Source: Paenibacillus_E sp964253085
Lineage (GTDB): Bacteria > Bacillota > Bacilli > Paenibacillales > NBRC-103111
Length of the DNA: 64,000 bases
Assembly (NCBI RefSeq): GCF_964253085.1
Contig: NZ_CAXUQH020000001.1
Location: 7,502,001 to 7,566,000 of the forward strand
Direction: 5' to 3'
Shown here in pieces: positions 25,744 through 34,606 of the stretch; position 1 is the first letter of the stretch; each line of letters begins with the position of its first letter. A program made the translations under genes and the position numbers. The notes under the pieces are model-generated. The model saw only the letters and a program-made list of their open reading frames with translations, did no database searches and was not told the origin of the DNA.

Positions 25744-26511
25744 ATGCTTTCCCCTGTTTTCTTGCCTCACGGCTCACCCTATACTATTTTCGAAAAATCC
25801 GAGTTCACAGCGTTCCTGAACCGCTTTGGCCAGGAGAACCGCCCAAAAGCCATCGTCATCTTCTCGGCTCACTTCGAAAGTGAGATAACAACCATTGCTG
25901 CGACAGACGATGTTCATGACATGGTTTATGATTACTACGGGTTTCCTTCATCTTATTATCAGGTTCAATATCCCGCAAGAGGCTCAACGATCGTTGCTTC
26001 CATGGTGGAAGAGCGCCTGCGTCAGCATAACATTCCGGTTCAAAGGAAATATCGCGGCTTAGACCACGGCGTATTCCCTATCATGATGCACGCTTATCCG
26101 GAAGCCGATATTCCTATCGTTCCCGTTTCGGTCAACCCCTTCTTGCCTGCGAGACAGCAGATCGCGATCGGTGAAGCGCTGCAAGGGCTTGAGGAAGATG
26201 GCATTCTTGTCATCGGAAGCGGCTTTTTGACGCATAACTTTAATGAAATTGACCGTGACAAGGATGCTCCACCTCGCGCATGGGCCGTGCAATTCAGAGA
26301 TTGGATTCGGGAAAAGGTGCTCGCCAGAGATATCGAAGCCTTGAGCCAATACGAAACGCTAGCCCCGCATGCAGCAGTAGGCGTCCCTCGTGCCGAACAT
26401 TTCGTACCTTTGCTAATTGCGCTTGGCAGCGGAAGCCCAGGTCGAGAAATCCATGTATTGCACGACACCATCGAACATGGTTCATTAAGCACACTGTGCT
26501 TCAAATTTTAA
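25744..26511 (+). CDS. LigB-type extradiol ring-cleavage dioxygenase (DODA/YgiD-like)
   Basis: 255 residues. Metal ligands of class III extradiol enzymes appear as the early His in PVFLPHGSP, in FSAHFES and in GLDHGVFPIMMHAYP, with a late His in SGFLTHNF. This matches the 4,5-DOPA dioxygenase/YgiD group rather than the CatE fold. AGGAGGT precedes the ATG. It lies behind DoxX under an HxlR-type regulator, which suggests detoxification of catechols. A strong terminator ends the two-gene unit. Confidence 0.88.
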   Translation: MLSPVFLPHGSPYTIFEKSEFTAFLNRFGQENRPKAIVIFSAHFESEITTIAATDDVHDMVYDYYGFPSSYYQVQYPARGSTIVASMVEERLRQHNIPVQRKYRGLDHGVFPIMMHAYPEADIPIVPVSVNPFLPARQQIAIGEALQGLEEDGILVIGSGFLTHNFNEIDRDKDAPPRAWAVQFRDWIREKVLARDIEALSQYETLAPHAAVGVPRAEHFVPLLIALGSGSPGREIHVLHDTIEHGSLSTLCFKF

Positions 26512-26517
26512 CTACAA

Positions 26518-26548
26518 AAAAAGACACTTCTATTAGAAGTGTCTTTTT
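26518..26548. terminator. Terminator after the dioxygenase gene
   Basis: AAAAAGACACTTC and GAAGTGTCTTTTT form a perfect 13-bp stem around TATTA; it can also serve the convergent rpmF gene. Confidence 0.9.
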
Positions 26549-26567
26549 CATTGCAAGATTCATATGA

Positions 26568-26744
26568 TTATTGAGCTTGTACGATCTCTCTACCCTTATA
26601 TGAACCGCAGTTTTTGCAAACATGATGCGCTTTTTTAAGTTCTGCACATTGTTCACACTTCACCATTCCTGGCACAGCCAGTTTAAAGTGAGTACGGCGC
26701 TTATCGCGACGTGTTTTGGACGTTCTCCGTTGAGGAACTGCCAT
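26568..26744 (-). CDS. rpmF: 50S ribosomal protein L32
   Basis: 58 residues from the ATG at 26744, with a GGAGGTG site; a longer frame to 26780 is not used. The start MAVPQRRTSKTRRDKRRTHFK is diagnostic in two parts (MAVPQRRTSKT and RRDKRRTHF). The zinc ribbon CEQC and CKNC is complete. Known: in many Firmicutes rpmF follows yceD and precedes plsX; neither is here, so this may be a relocated or second copy. Confidence 0.96.
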   Translation of the reverse strand: MAVPQRRTSKTRRDKRRTHFKLAVPGMVKCEQCAELKKAHHVCKNCGSYKGREIVQAQ

Positions 26745-26853
26745 AGTCAAAACACCTCCAGTTACTTTACTAAACAACAAGAGATATCATAGCCTTCTCG
26801 AAGCCATTTGTCAATGCTAGAACCTATCTTTTGACTTGGCCGATGTCGTATAC

Positions 26854-27492
26854 TTACGATTTTCGTCTTGCCCTAATCAGCAGCAGCCCTGCTCCAATAA
26901 CTAGGATTATGGCTACTTGCACGAATTCTAGTAGATGATACCGAACCAACCGATGATAGATCGCTTTGAGCAAAGCCCATTTATTCGTATACGCCATCGT
27001 ATCCATCTTGTCTTTTAAACTCACAAGCTCTATCGGCTCCACACCTTGCCCCATCTTACTCAGCTCCAAAGTAGCAGTGGTAAGCTTCTTCGTTAAAGAA
27101 CATGAGCTTGTTTGCAGCATATTCTCCTTAAAGTCATAATCATAAGCAAAAACAAGATAGGTTTCACCCTGCTGAAAAGTATAGCCACACGAAGGTTCGC
27201 CCAAGTTGGTGAGAACAATGGCCTGCGTCTGATTCATCCCTTTCCACGATTTCTCTACATCGAAATGAACGGCGATTTTATGATCGAGAATGCCATTGAT
27301 ATCTAGAACCTTGGGTTCGATGGCAAGTACTTTGCCAGAAAACACAGCCTTAGATTGTTCCACAGCCTTTATCGGATCTGTTTGCAGATCTGTTTGCAGC
27401 GCGCAGCTACAAGCATAGCTTTTACTCGGCAAGACTAGGCTCATAACAATTAATATAAATACAACAGCTATAGCCATCACAACTCTATTCAC
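26854..27492 (-). CDS. Secreted TIMP/NTR-like protein with C-terminal membrane anchor
   Basis: 212 residues from a GTG at 27492 with GGAAGGA upstream. A signal peptide runs to about residue 26 and is followed at once by CSC, as in the NTR fold of tissue inhibitors of metalloproteinases, whose N-terminal Cys must be free. FSGKVLAIEP and the paired Cys in EPSCGYTF and QTSSCSL support the fold. A membrane segment near residues 185-205 ends in RARRKS. Known: bacterial members are little studied. Inferred: anchored outside the membrane. Confidence 0.65.
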   Translation of the reverse strand: MNRVVMAIAVVFILIVMSLVLPSKSYACSCALQTDLQTDPIKAVEQSKAVFSGKVLAIEPKVLDINGILDHKIAVHFDVEKSWKGMNQTQAIVLTNLGEPSCGYTFQQGETYLVFAYDYDFKENMLQTSSCSLTKKLTTATLELSKMGQGVEPIELVSLKDKMDTMAYTNKWALLKAIYHRLVRYHLLEFVQVAIILVIGAGLLLIRARRKS

Positions 27493-27556
27493 AAGCTTCG
27501 TCCTTCCATTGGAAATCTCCCAAACTAACAGACGTGAATTTCCAAATAATGTTTCA

Positions 27557-27591
27557 GTAGTAGGACTAAAGATACAAAAAAATCCTACTAC
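27557..27591 (-). terminator. Weak stem-loop after the methyltransferase gene
   Basis: GTAGTAGGA and TCCTACTAC form a 9-bp stem around a 17-base loop. It lacks a clear T-run after the stem, so terminator function is doubtful. Confidence 0.3.
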
Positions 27592-27614
27592 CCCGAAGGA
27601 CAGCAGGACAACAG

Positions 27615-28349
27615 TTATTTCTTAACGGCTGAAATCAATAGGAAGATAGGACGACGCGTTTCGTCTTTCATATCGGGATACTTCTCCAAAGCTTCTGGCG
27701 TTGGTTGAGGCTCGGCGATCTTCGTAATAAGGAATCCCGCTTCAATTAACGCATTCATATAGGTAGCGATCGTGCGATGATATTTGACCACATCATGATC
27801 TAAAAACCTCGCTACCCGCTGCCCCTCCTTCTGATAGTCGTCGACAGGCCAGTGCATACGCTCGCCTCCGGGACCGTAATGCCAGTCCTGCGCAGCTCGT
27901 GCGGTAAAGACCGGATGCTCAACAGAGAGCACGAAGGTGCCTCCAGTGGTCAGACAATGCTGCACCTTACGGCAAACCGCATCAAATTGTTCAATGTAGT
28001 GAAGAGCCAATGAGGAGATGACAACGTCAAACTCGCCCGCAGCGAAGTCGATGTCTTCTATCGCCAGTCTCTGATATGTGATACCCGAATCGCTATGATT
28101 CGCGCTGGCATACGCCAGCATTTTTTCCGAGAGATCTACACCAAGAACGGACGCAGCCCCTTGCTCACGGGCATACTTGCAATGCCAACCGTAACCGCAT
28201 CCAAGGTCAAGAACACGTTTGCCTTCCAGCGTAGGCAGCATCGTACGAAGTACGGGCCATTCCCCTGCGGCGTTGAGACCGCCAATGGAGCGAGGCATCT
28301 CACTATATTTTTCATAAAATCCAAGCTCATCGTATTTATTCTGTTTCAT
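27615..28349 (-). CDS. Class I SAM-dependent methyltransferase
   Basis: 244 residues. The SAM-binding loop VLDLGCGYGWHCKYA is near residue 45, the acidic GVDLSEKML ends strand two, and FDVVISSLALHYI is motif IV. It resembles the UbiE/small-molecule class. The substrate is not visible. It lies 25 bp after the broken kinase gene on the same strand, probably in the same transcription unit. Confidence 0.88.
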   Translation of the reverse strand: MKQNKYDELGFYEKYSEMPRSIGGLNAAGEWPVLRTMLPTLEGKRVLDLGCGYGWHCKYAREQGAASVLGVDLSEKMLAYASANHSDSGITYQRLAIEDIDFAAGEFDVVISSLALHYIEQFDAVCRKVQHCLTTGGTFVLSVEHPVFTARAAQDWHYGPGGERMHWPVDDYQKEGQRVARFLDHDVVKYHRTIATYMNALIEAGFLITKIAEPQPTPEALEKYPDMKDETRRPIFLLISAVKK

Positions 28350-28374
28350 GGCGTCCAGAACTCCTCATTGGAAT

Positions 28375-29614
28375 TTAGCTGATTGCTTCGACAACCTTCA
28401 AACTTATCGTAAATGTAGTGCCTCGCGGGGAGCTCTCTTTCAGCTCAATATCGCCATCAAGCTCTTTCATAATGTTTCTGCATAAGGAAAGGCCAAGCCC
28501 CATGCCTCGTACATGTGTCTGTTTCAGCTCTCCTCTAAAGAAACTTTCAAAGATATTAGCTTGCTCTGACTCAGGAATTCCAGTTCCTGTATCCCTAATC
28601 TCTATTCTCACGCTATTCTGCTGTTCATAAAGATGGATCTGTATCTTCCCCTTGTTGCCCATCGCCGCTTCCGCATTATTCAATACATTAACAATCACCT
28701 GTTTCAATCGTACCCCATCTGTCATGATGTATACGGATGAATTTTCAGAGTGAAAGTCCACCTGAATATCAGGGTCTTTGTCCGTCAATGACCATTGTTG
28801 AATAATTTCCCCAATGAAAATATTAAGATTGGTTTGCTCCTGCTTTACTTTAATCGCGCCAACAGCATAAGAGTTAAATTCAAGCAAATCCTCTATCATC
28901 CGTTGTAAATGCTGCGTTTCCTTAAAACAAAGGTTGAGGAAATGCTTCGCGTCCTCTCCGGTTACAACATCATCTCGTACAGCTTGTACAAGTCCACTAA
29001 TCGAGGTAACCGGCGTCTTCAACTCATGGGTAACACCCGCCAACAGAACCCAAAATGAATACCACAACGAACATCACATATACAATTTCTTTATAGTTTG
29101 GGACATCAAAACTCTGAGAAGGGATTAGCACGATATACAAATAACCTACCGTGCTCCCTTGCGTAGACTGAATTTTCTTAATAAAATACGACGTCGCGTT
29201 TCCTTGCAAAGAAATGGGCTGTGGCACACCCTCAGCCACTCCCATCGTCGTTTGCTCTTGCAGGACAGCCTTAACTTCTGGCGGGACGAGCTCAGGTTTA
29301 GAAAAAATCGGTCGCCCGTTCGTATCTACGACAAAAGTCATAAATTGCGTGCCCGTGGCTTCCCGTTTTTTTATGAGAAAATCGTCCCAGAAATGCATCG
29401 GACCCATCTCAATTCGACCATTCCGCACTTGAATATGCTTGGGAATTTCCTCGGTAAGCGCGCGGCCAGTGTCCTCGTTCTTCTGTGTACTTTTGAATTC
29501 CAAAAAATAAAAAGAACTGGCACCTATCGCGATTAACCCTATAATTAACGTGATTACATAACGGGTCGTCCAATATTGAAGCAGTGTTTTGCGTTCAGGA
29601 GATGTTGTTGACAC
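28375..29614 (-). pseudogene. Sensor histidine kinase disrupted by deletion and frameshift
   Basis: The first part (29614 to 29024, 196 residues) has a membrane segment near residues 17-37, an extracellular domain and a second membrane segment ending in FILGSVGG, then a stop. The second part is in another frame (readable from 29067) and starts right at the H-box: LLAGVTHELKTP, then NVLNNAE, DTGTGIPE and GMGLGLSL. The HAMP and dimerisation lead-in, normally 60-80 residues, is missing at the join near 29030-29060. Both parts look otherwise well preserved, so the damage is recent. A full-length kinase cannot be made. Confidence 0.8.
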
Positions 29615-30284
29615 GCGCTTGATACCCCACTCCTCTTATGGTTGCAATCTCGCCTTCCTCTGCGCGCCAGTCACGCAAGGTTTGACGAATGCGATTGACA
29701 GCTAGATCAACAGCTCGCTCGCTGCCCTCATAATCAAACCCCCATACATTTTCAATTAACTGATCTCTCGTTAGGGTTTGATTGGGATGTCTGAGCAAAT
29801 AGAAAAGCAGATCTAAATCCTTGGGGGTAAATCGCAGCTCAGTTCCTTTTAGGTAGACGGAATGTGATTTGAAATTGGCTTTGAGACTGCCAAAGTAAGC
29901 CGCATCCTCTTGCTCAAATACACGTCCTGTGCGTCGCAACACTGCAGTGACTCGAGCAACGATCTCCTCCCCTATGAATGGCTTAGTTATATAGTCATCT
30001 GCCCCTGAATTCAGCCCTTGCAGCTTGTCATGAATCGTCCCAATTGCCGTAAGCATAATAACCGGACACGAACTTCTCTCGCGCACATAGTGCAGGATGC
30101 TCCACCCCGTATCATCCGGCAGTGTGATGTCCAGTAGAACGAGATCTGCCAGTTGCGAGTCCCATAAAACCTTCGCTTCCTTACATGTATAAGCTTGACG
30201 AACGACATATCCTTCTTTTTCAAGGTATGCTTTAAGGACTAACGAAATCGTCCTATCATCTTCCACGATTAAAATACTACGCAT
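29595..30284 (-). CDS. Response regulator, OmpR family (partner of the broken kinase)
   Basis: 229 residues from the ATG at 30284, which follows GGGGG; a GTG at 30302 is an alternative. The receiver has EDD, the phospho-acceptor Asp in VLLDITLPD and Lys in TKPF. The winged helix includes LTRDQLIENVWG and VDLAVNRIRQTL. It overlaps the kinase start by 20 bases, typical of translational coupling. With the kinase broken, the regulator may be locked off or driven by another kinase or acetyl phosphate (inference). Confidence 0.9.
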   Translation of the reverse strand: MRSILIVEDDRTISLVLKAYLEKEGYVVRQAYTCKEAKVLWDSQLADLVLLDITLPDDTGWSILHYVRERSSCPVIMLTAIGTIHDKLQGLNSGADDYITKPFIGEEIVARVTAVLRRTGRVFEQEDAAYFGSLKANFKSHSVYLKGTELRFTPKDLDLLFYLLRHPNQTLTRDQLIENVWGFDYEGSERAVDLAVNRIRQTLRDWRAEEGEIATIRGVGYQARVNNIS

Positions 30285-30353
30285 TATCCCCCGCCCCGTC
30301 ACATGTCATCTGTCATTGGCTATTTCTTTGCAAGCTCCCCTTCATCGTACCAA

Positions 30354-31820
30354 TTACACTGTGAAAAAGGAATACATCTCATCCGAAGGCTGAAATTTCC
30401 GATGACGATACTGATTCGCGTGACTATCGTAGGCATAGTCTTGACGCCATTCCTCAATATGTTCGGTAATTTCAGAAATCGCTTGTACGATCTCTAGCGC
30501 TTCTCTATCCGTCATAACAGGATGCAAGGAAATACGGAGCCACCCCGGCTTCTTGCTCAGTACACCCGCATCAATATGATCCGTAATTTGTTTGGAGCCC
30601 AGCTTATCGATGCCGAGCAAATAATGTCCATATGTCCCCGCACACGAACAGCCACCGCGAGCCTGAATTCCAAACCGATCACTTAACAACTTGGTAAATA
30701 AATTATGATGGATATGTTCCGCGTAGAAAGAAATAATCCCCATACGCTCACTTCGCTCGGGCTCAAGCAGACGGATGTTCGGGTTCCCTTTTAACCCCGC
30801 AAAAATAATAGTAAGCAGTTCAGCCTCCCGCTTCTGGATGGATTTCACGCCCATTTGCTCCTTCAGCTTCAGGCAAAGCGCTGTCCGAATGACTTGAAGA
30901 ATACCTGGGGTTCCGCCATCCTCCCGTTCCTCAATATCGTCGCAATAGGCTTTCTCCCCCCATGGGTTTGTCCACTTCACCGTACCTCCTCCCACTGCAT
31001 CTGGTACTTGATTCTGATACAACTTCTTATTTAACAGCAGAACACCGCTGCTTCCTGGCCCACCAAGAAATTTGTGCGGGGAGAAGTAGATGGCATCTAA
31101 CCGCTCCATCGGGTCCTCGGGATGCATGTCCATTTCCACATAAGGAGCAGCAGCAGCAAAATCCACGAAACAAAACCCGCCATACGCATGCATCATACGC
31201 GCCATTTGGTGATACGGTGTGGATAAGCCAGTCACATTAGAAGTTGCCGTAAAAGCACCAATAATCCGTTTGCGGTGTTGATAACGCTCGAGCAGTGTCT
31301 GCAAATTAGTTAAACTAATCGCACCGTCTCCGTCAGGTTCTAGCACGTGAACGTCAGCTATGGTTTCCAGCCATGACGTATGATTGGAATGGTGCTCCAT
31401 ATGCGTAACTATGACGACAGGACGATCCTCTTCTTCTAAAATAATCTTCGAACGCATCGAATCGTGTACCCGTAATCCAAGAAGCCGTTGGAGAAGATTG
31501 ATTACGCCAGTCGTGCCAGAACCACAGGTAAAAAGTATATCTTCATTGGGATCGGCATGAACATGTTCCTTAATTAAGAGCCTCGCATAGTGATACCATT
31601 TGGTCATCATTTCCCCCGTCGCGCTTGCCTCAGTGTGCGTATTAGCCATGTATGGCCCGACAATGTCAGTCAATTTCTTCTCAATCGGCATATATAAGCG
31701 ACCGCTAGCGGTCCAATCCGCATAGATCATTTTTTGTAAGCCATAAGGTGTCTCAATCGGCTGTTCAATGCCCACAACATACTTGCGATAGGAATGAAAA
31801 TATTGCTCAAGTGTTGACAT
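30354..31820 (-). CDS. Class-V aminotransferase (cysteine-desulfurase-like fold)
   Basis: 488 residues, longer than IscS/SufS. The PLP-binding Lys lies in FSPHKFLGGPGSSG near residue 250. A possible active-site Cys lies in RGGCSCAGTYGHYLLG near 390. The long N- and C-terminal parts and the C-terminal Tyr/His-rich tail (DYAYDSHANQYRHRKF) are unlike SufS. Known: such proteins are annotated only as class-V aminotransferases. An inverted repeat covers its ribosome site. Confidence 0.85.
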   Translation of the reverse strand: MSTLEQYFHSYRKYVVGIEQPIETPYGLQKMIYADWTASGRLYMPIEKKLTDIVGPYMANTHTEASATGEMMTKWYHYARLLIKEHVHADPNEDILFTCGSGTTGVINLLQRLLGLRVHDSMRSKIILEEEDRPVVIVTHMEHHSNHTSWLETIADVHVLEPDGDGAISLTNLQTLLERYQHRKRIIGAFTATSNVTGLSTPYHQMARMMHAYGGFCFVDFAAAAPYVEMDMHPEDPMERLDAIYFSPHKFLGGPGSSGVLLLNKKLYQNQVPDAVGGGTVKWTNPWGEKAYCDDIEEREDGGTPGILQVIRTALCLKLKEQMGVKSIQKREAELLTIIFAGLKGNPNIRLLEPERSERMGIISFYAEHIHHNLFTKLLSDRFGIQARGGCSCAGTYGHYLLGIDKLGSKQITDHIDAGVLSKKPGWLRISLHPVMTDREALEIVQAISEITEHIEEWRQDYAYDSHANQYRHRKFQPSDEMYSFFTV

Positions 31821-31826
31821 GATGAT

Positions 31827-31857
31827 GTATACCTCCAGTAAAATATCTTAGGTATAC
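31827..31857 (-). promoter_or_regulatory. Inverted repeat covering the aminotransferase ribosome site
   Basis: GTATACCT-N15-AGGTATAC. On the minus strand the second arm is part of GGAGGTATAC, the ribosome site of the gene starting at 31820. It may be a repressor site, or an RNA hairpin that hides the ribosome site. Confidence 0.5.
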
Positions 31858-32043
31858 AGTATCATTTGAATTTTTCAAGATTGTTTTAACTCATGCCGAT
31901 TTCAAGCGATATTCGTGTATGTTTAGGCAACATCGTTGAAATATTAGCACTATTAACCTTTTCCATTGAGAGAACCTCTATCGAGGCCATTCAAGGATTG
32001 TGGTAAAATGAAGCCAAAGAATGACCAAAGTGGGTGATTTCCC

Positions 32044-32736
32044 TTGTTTAAGATCTTACTAATTGAAGATGATGCAACCTTGTTTGCAGAGATCAAAGAG
32101 CGTTTGGCCCAATGGTCCTACGAGGTTCATGGCATCGCTGATTTTAATAAAGTGGTTGAGACATTTATTCTACTAAAGCCTGATTTAGTCATTATTGATA
32201 TTCAACTGCCGAAATTCGATGGATTTCATTGGTGTCGCATGATTCGAACGCATTCCAATGTGCCAATCGTATTCCTCTCTTCCCGCGACCATCCTACGGA
32301 TATGGTGATGTCAATGCAGCTTGGAGCGGACGACTTTATCCAAAAGCCCTTTCATTTTGACGTGCTGATCGCGAAAATCCATGCTATACTCCGCCGCGTC
32401 TACAACTACAATACGGAGCAAATTAAGCTCAAAACATGGTGCAGCGCTACAATTGATTTTGAGAAAAATATCGTTAGTCATGCTTCCGGATCCATTGAAC
32501 TGACCAAGAATGAAATCTACATATTGAAGCTCCTCATCGAGCATAAGAATACGATTGTTAGCCGGGAAGACATCATCAACAGCTTATGGAATGATCAGCG
32601 TTTTGTAAGTGATAATACGTTGACGGTGAACGTAAATCGGCTTAGAAAGAAGCTGGACGAGCTGGATTTAGGGCGGTTTATCGAAACAAAGGTCGGGCAA
32701 GGCTACATCGCAACGGAAGAGATCCCTCATTTATGA
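32044..32736 (+). CDS. Bce-type response regulator, OmpR family (module 2)
   Basis: 230 residues from a TTG at 32044, preceded by GGGTGA. Receiver residues EDD, Asp in VIIDIQLP and QKPF are present, followed by a winged helix with NTLTVNVNRLRKK. It is clearly similar to the regulator at 10554-11228, including FDGFHWCRMIR and SSRD. The stop overlaps the kinase start by four bases. Inferred target: the inverted repeat at 33736. Confidence 0.92.
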   Translation: MFKILLIEDDATLFAEIKERLAQWSYEVHGIADFNKVVETFILLKPDLVIIDIQLPKFDGFHWCRMIRTHSNVPIVFLSSRDHPTDMVMSMQLGADDFIQKPFHFDVLIAKIHAILRRVYNYNTEQIKLKTWCSATIDFEKNIVSHASGSIELTKNEIYILKLLIEHKNTIVSREDIINSLWNDQRFVSDNTLTVNVNRLRKKLDELDLGRFIETKVGQGYIATEEIPHL

Positions 32737-33743
32737 TTAAACTGTATCTCAGAGAGCGAATAAGTTGGTTAGGGATGTTCCTCTTGGGTCAAGTCCTCCT
32801 GCTGCTTATCGCCTATCTCGACCACTCGATTCCATTCCGATCTGTTCTATATATTGTTTTCTTATCTACGATGCTCTTCGTGATCTTTCTGATCATTCGT
32901 TATCACAAAGAAACGGCTTTTATCAAGCGGTTAAATGACTGGGAAACCAGCCTTGATGTATCCGGTGTCGCTGACGCAGCAAGTCCTTTTGAGAAGATCA
33001 TGGAAGCAGCCTTGGTCAATCAAACTGAGCAGCTCCACCAGACGGCCTCACGGCAGCAAATCGCTCTGGAACAGGAGAAAGACGCGCTGCTGTCTTGGAT
33101 TCATGAAGTGAAGACGCCTCTCACCGCCATGCATTTGATGATTGGCCGTTTGGAGAACGATAGGGCGAAAGCCTCCATAACCTTTGAGTGGCTGCGGATT
33201 CATCATCTTCTGGACCAACAGCTTCATCAGCTGCGACTTCCCTCGATTGAAAATGATCTCCACATTGAAAAAGTACAGATCGAAGATCTCCTCTATTCGG
33301 AGATTAAATCACTGCAATCTTGGTGCATTCAAAAGGGCATGGGGTTTGACGTTCTTTTGGACGCCACTCAAGTCCTCAGTGACGCCAAATGGCTCGCATT
33401 CATCCTGCGCCAGCTCTTAACAAATGCTGTGAAATATAGCGACAGTTTCTCGCCTGATATTATCGTGAGGAGCTTCTTCGCACAAGAGCGCACCTTCCTA
33501 GAAGTAACGGACTTTGGTCGCGGCATTGATGCCAAGGATCTCCCCCGTATCTTCGATAAGGGCTTCACCTCCACGACCTGGCATCAGGATAGCGCCGCGA
33601 CGGGCATGGGCTTATATCTAGCCCATAAAGCAGCTGATACGCTGCACATCCAGATCACTGTGCAGTCGGAGGTTGGTGTGGGAACTACGTTCACCCTCGC
33701 TTTCCCACAGCCCAATGAACTCGTGCGGATAACAGGCATGTGA
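32733..33743 (+). CDS. Bce-type intramembrane-sensing histidine kinase (module 2)
   Basis: 336 residues with two membrane segments near residues 11-28 and 34-53 and hardly any loop. H-box WIHEVKTPLTAM is near residue 123, then RQLLTNAVKY, TDFGRGI and TGMGLYLA. Its last codons and stop (GM, stop) lie inside the inverted repeat that controls the next genes. Partner of the regulator it overlaps by four bases. Confidence 0.92.
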   Translation: MIKLYLRERISWLGMFLLGQVLLLLIAYLDHSIPFRSVLYIVFLSTMLFVIFLIIRYHKETAFIKRLNDWETSLDVSGVADAASPFEKIMEAALVNQTEQLHQTASRQQIALEQEKDALLSWIHEVKTPLTAMHLMIGRLENDRAKASITFEWLRIHHLLDQQLHQLRLPSIENDLHIEKVQIEDLLYSEIKSLQSWCIQKGMGFDVLLDATQVLSDAKWLAFILRQLLTNAVKYSDSFSPDIIVRSFFAQERTFLEVTDFGRGIDAKDLPRIFDKGFTSTTWHQDSAATGMGLYLAHKAADTLHIQITVQSEVGVGTTFTLAFPQPNELVRITGM

Positions 33744-33759
33744 CAATAATGTCACATGC
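33736..33759. promoter_or_regulatory. Candidate BceR-type operator at the kinase stop codon
   Basis: A perfect 10-bp inverted repeat (GCATGTGACA and TGTCACATGC) around ATAA. It contains TGAC-N6-GTCA as in module 1. The kinase stop codon is within the left arm. A -10 TATAAT lies at 33808-33813, 17 bp after a poor -35 (AGGATA), as expected for an activator-dependent promoter. The hairpin followed by TTTT may also terminate the kinase transcript. Confidence 0.65.
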
Positions 33760-33844
33760 TTTTCTACTTTGTTCGTCTAATCGAAGGATAAATGCGGCCT
33801 TGCTTTTTATAATAAAGCTAATCGTGTAAAGGAGTGTGTGATTC

Positions 33845-34606
33845 ATGTCTATCTTACAAGCCGTAAAAATCCATAAAAGCTTCGGCAATAAACATAACAA
33901 ACAAGAGGTTCTTCGTGGCCTCGACATCTCCATCGAAAAAGGGGAATTCGTCAGCATCATGGGCCCTTCCGGCTCTGGGAAAACGACGTTGCTCAACGTA
34001 CTTTCCTCCATTGATAAGGTGAGTCATGGTTCTATTCAAATTAACAAGGCAGAAACGACAAACATGAAAGAAAAGCAATTGGCTGAGTTTCGGAAGAATC
34101 ATCTCGGCTTTATTTTTCAGGATTATAATTTGCTGGATACGCTAACTGTGAAAGAAAACATCCTGCTTCCGTTATCGATAACGAAGATGTCCAAGGTTGA
34201 AGCTAATCAGAGGTTTCATGACCTTGCGACTGAGCTCGGCATTTATGAATTGAAGGATAAGTATCCGAACGAAATTTCCGGTGGACAGAAACAGCGAACG
34301 TCCGCTGCTAGAGCGTTTATTCATGATCCTGATATTATTTTCGCGGATGAACCTACGGGTGCGCTCGATTCCAAATCTGCCTCAGATTTGCTGAATAAAC
34401 TCAGTGAAATGAATGTAAGTCGGCAAGCGAGCATTGTGATGGTTACACATGACCCGGTTGCCGCCAGCTACAGCAGCAGAGTGATCTTCATTAAAGACGG
34501 GCAGATTTACTCCCAAATCTATAAAGGGCAAGAAACGAGACAAGCCTTCTTCCAGGACATTATGAAGACCCAAGGCGTACTTGGCGGTGTGCACAATGAG
34601 TATTAA
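33845..34606 (+). CDS. Bce-type ABC transporter, ATP-binding protein (module 2)
   Basis: 253 residues. Walker A GPSGSGKT, FIFQDYNLLDTLTVKENILL (20 residues), SGGQKQR, IFADEPTG and THD are complete. It is close to the module 1 ATPase over its whole length. AAAGGAG precedes the ATG. The stop lies 11 bases inside the permease gene. Known role: energises target-protecting peptide-antibiotic resistance. Confidence 0.93.
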   Translation: MSILQAVKIHKSFGNKHNKQEVLRGLDISIEKGEFVSIMGPSGSGKTTLLNVLSSIDKVSHGSIQINKAETTNMKEKQLAEFRKNHLGFIFQDYNLLDTLTVKENILLPLSITKMSKVEANQRFHDLATELGIYELKDKYPNEISGGQKQRTSAARAFIHDPDIIFADEPTGALDSKSASDLLNKLSEMNVSRQASIVMVTHDPVAASYSSRVIFIKDGQIYSQIYKGQETRQAFFQDIMKTQGVLGGVHNEY

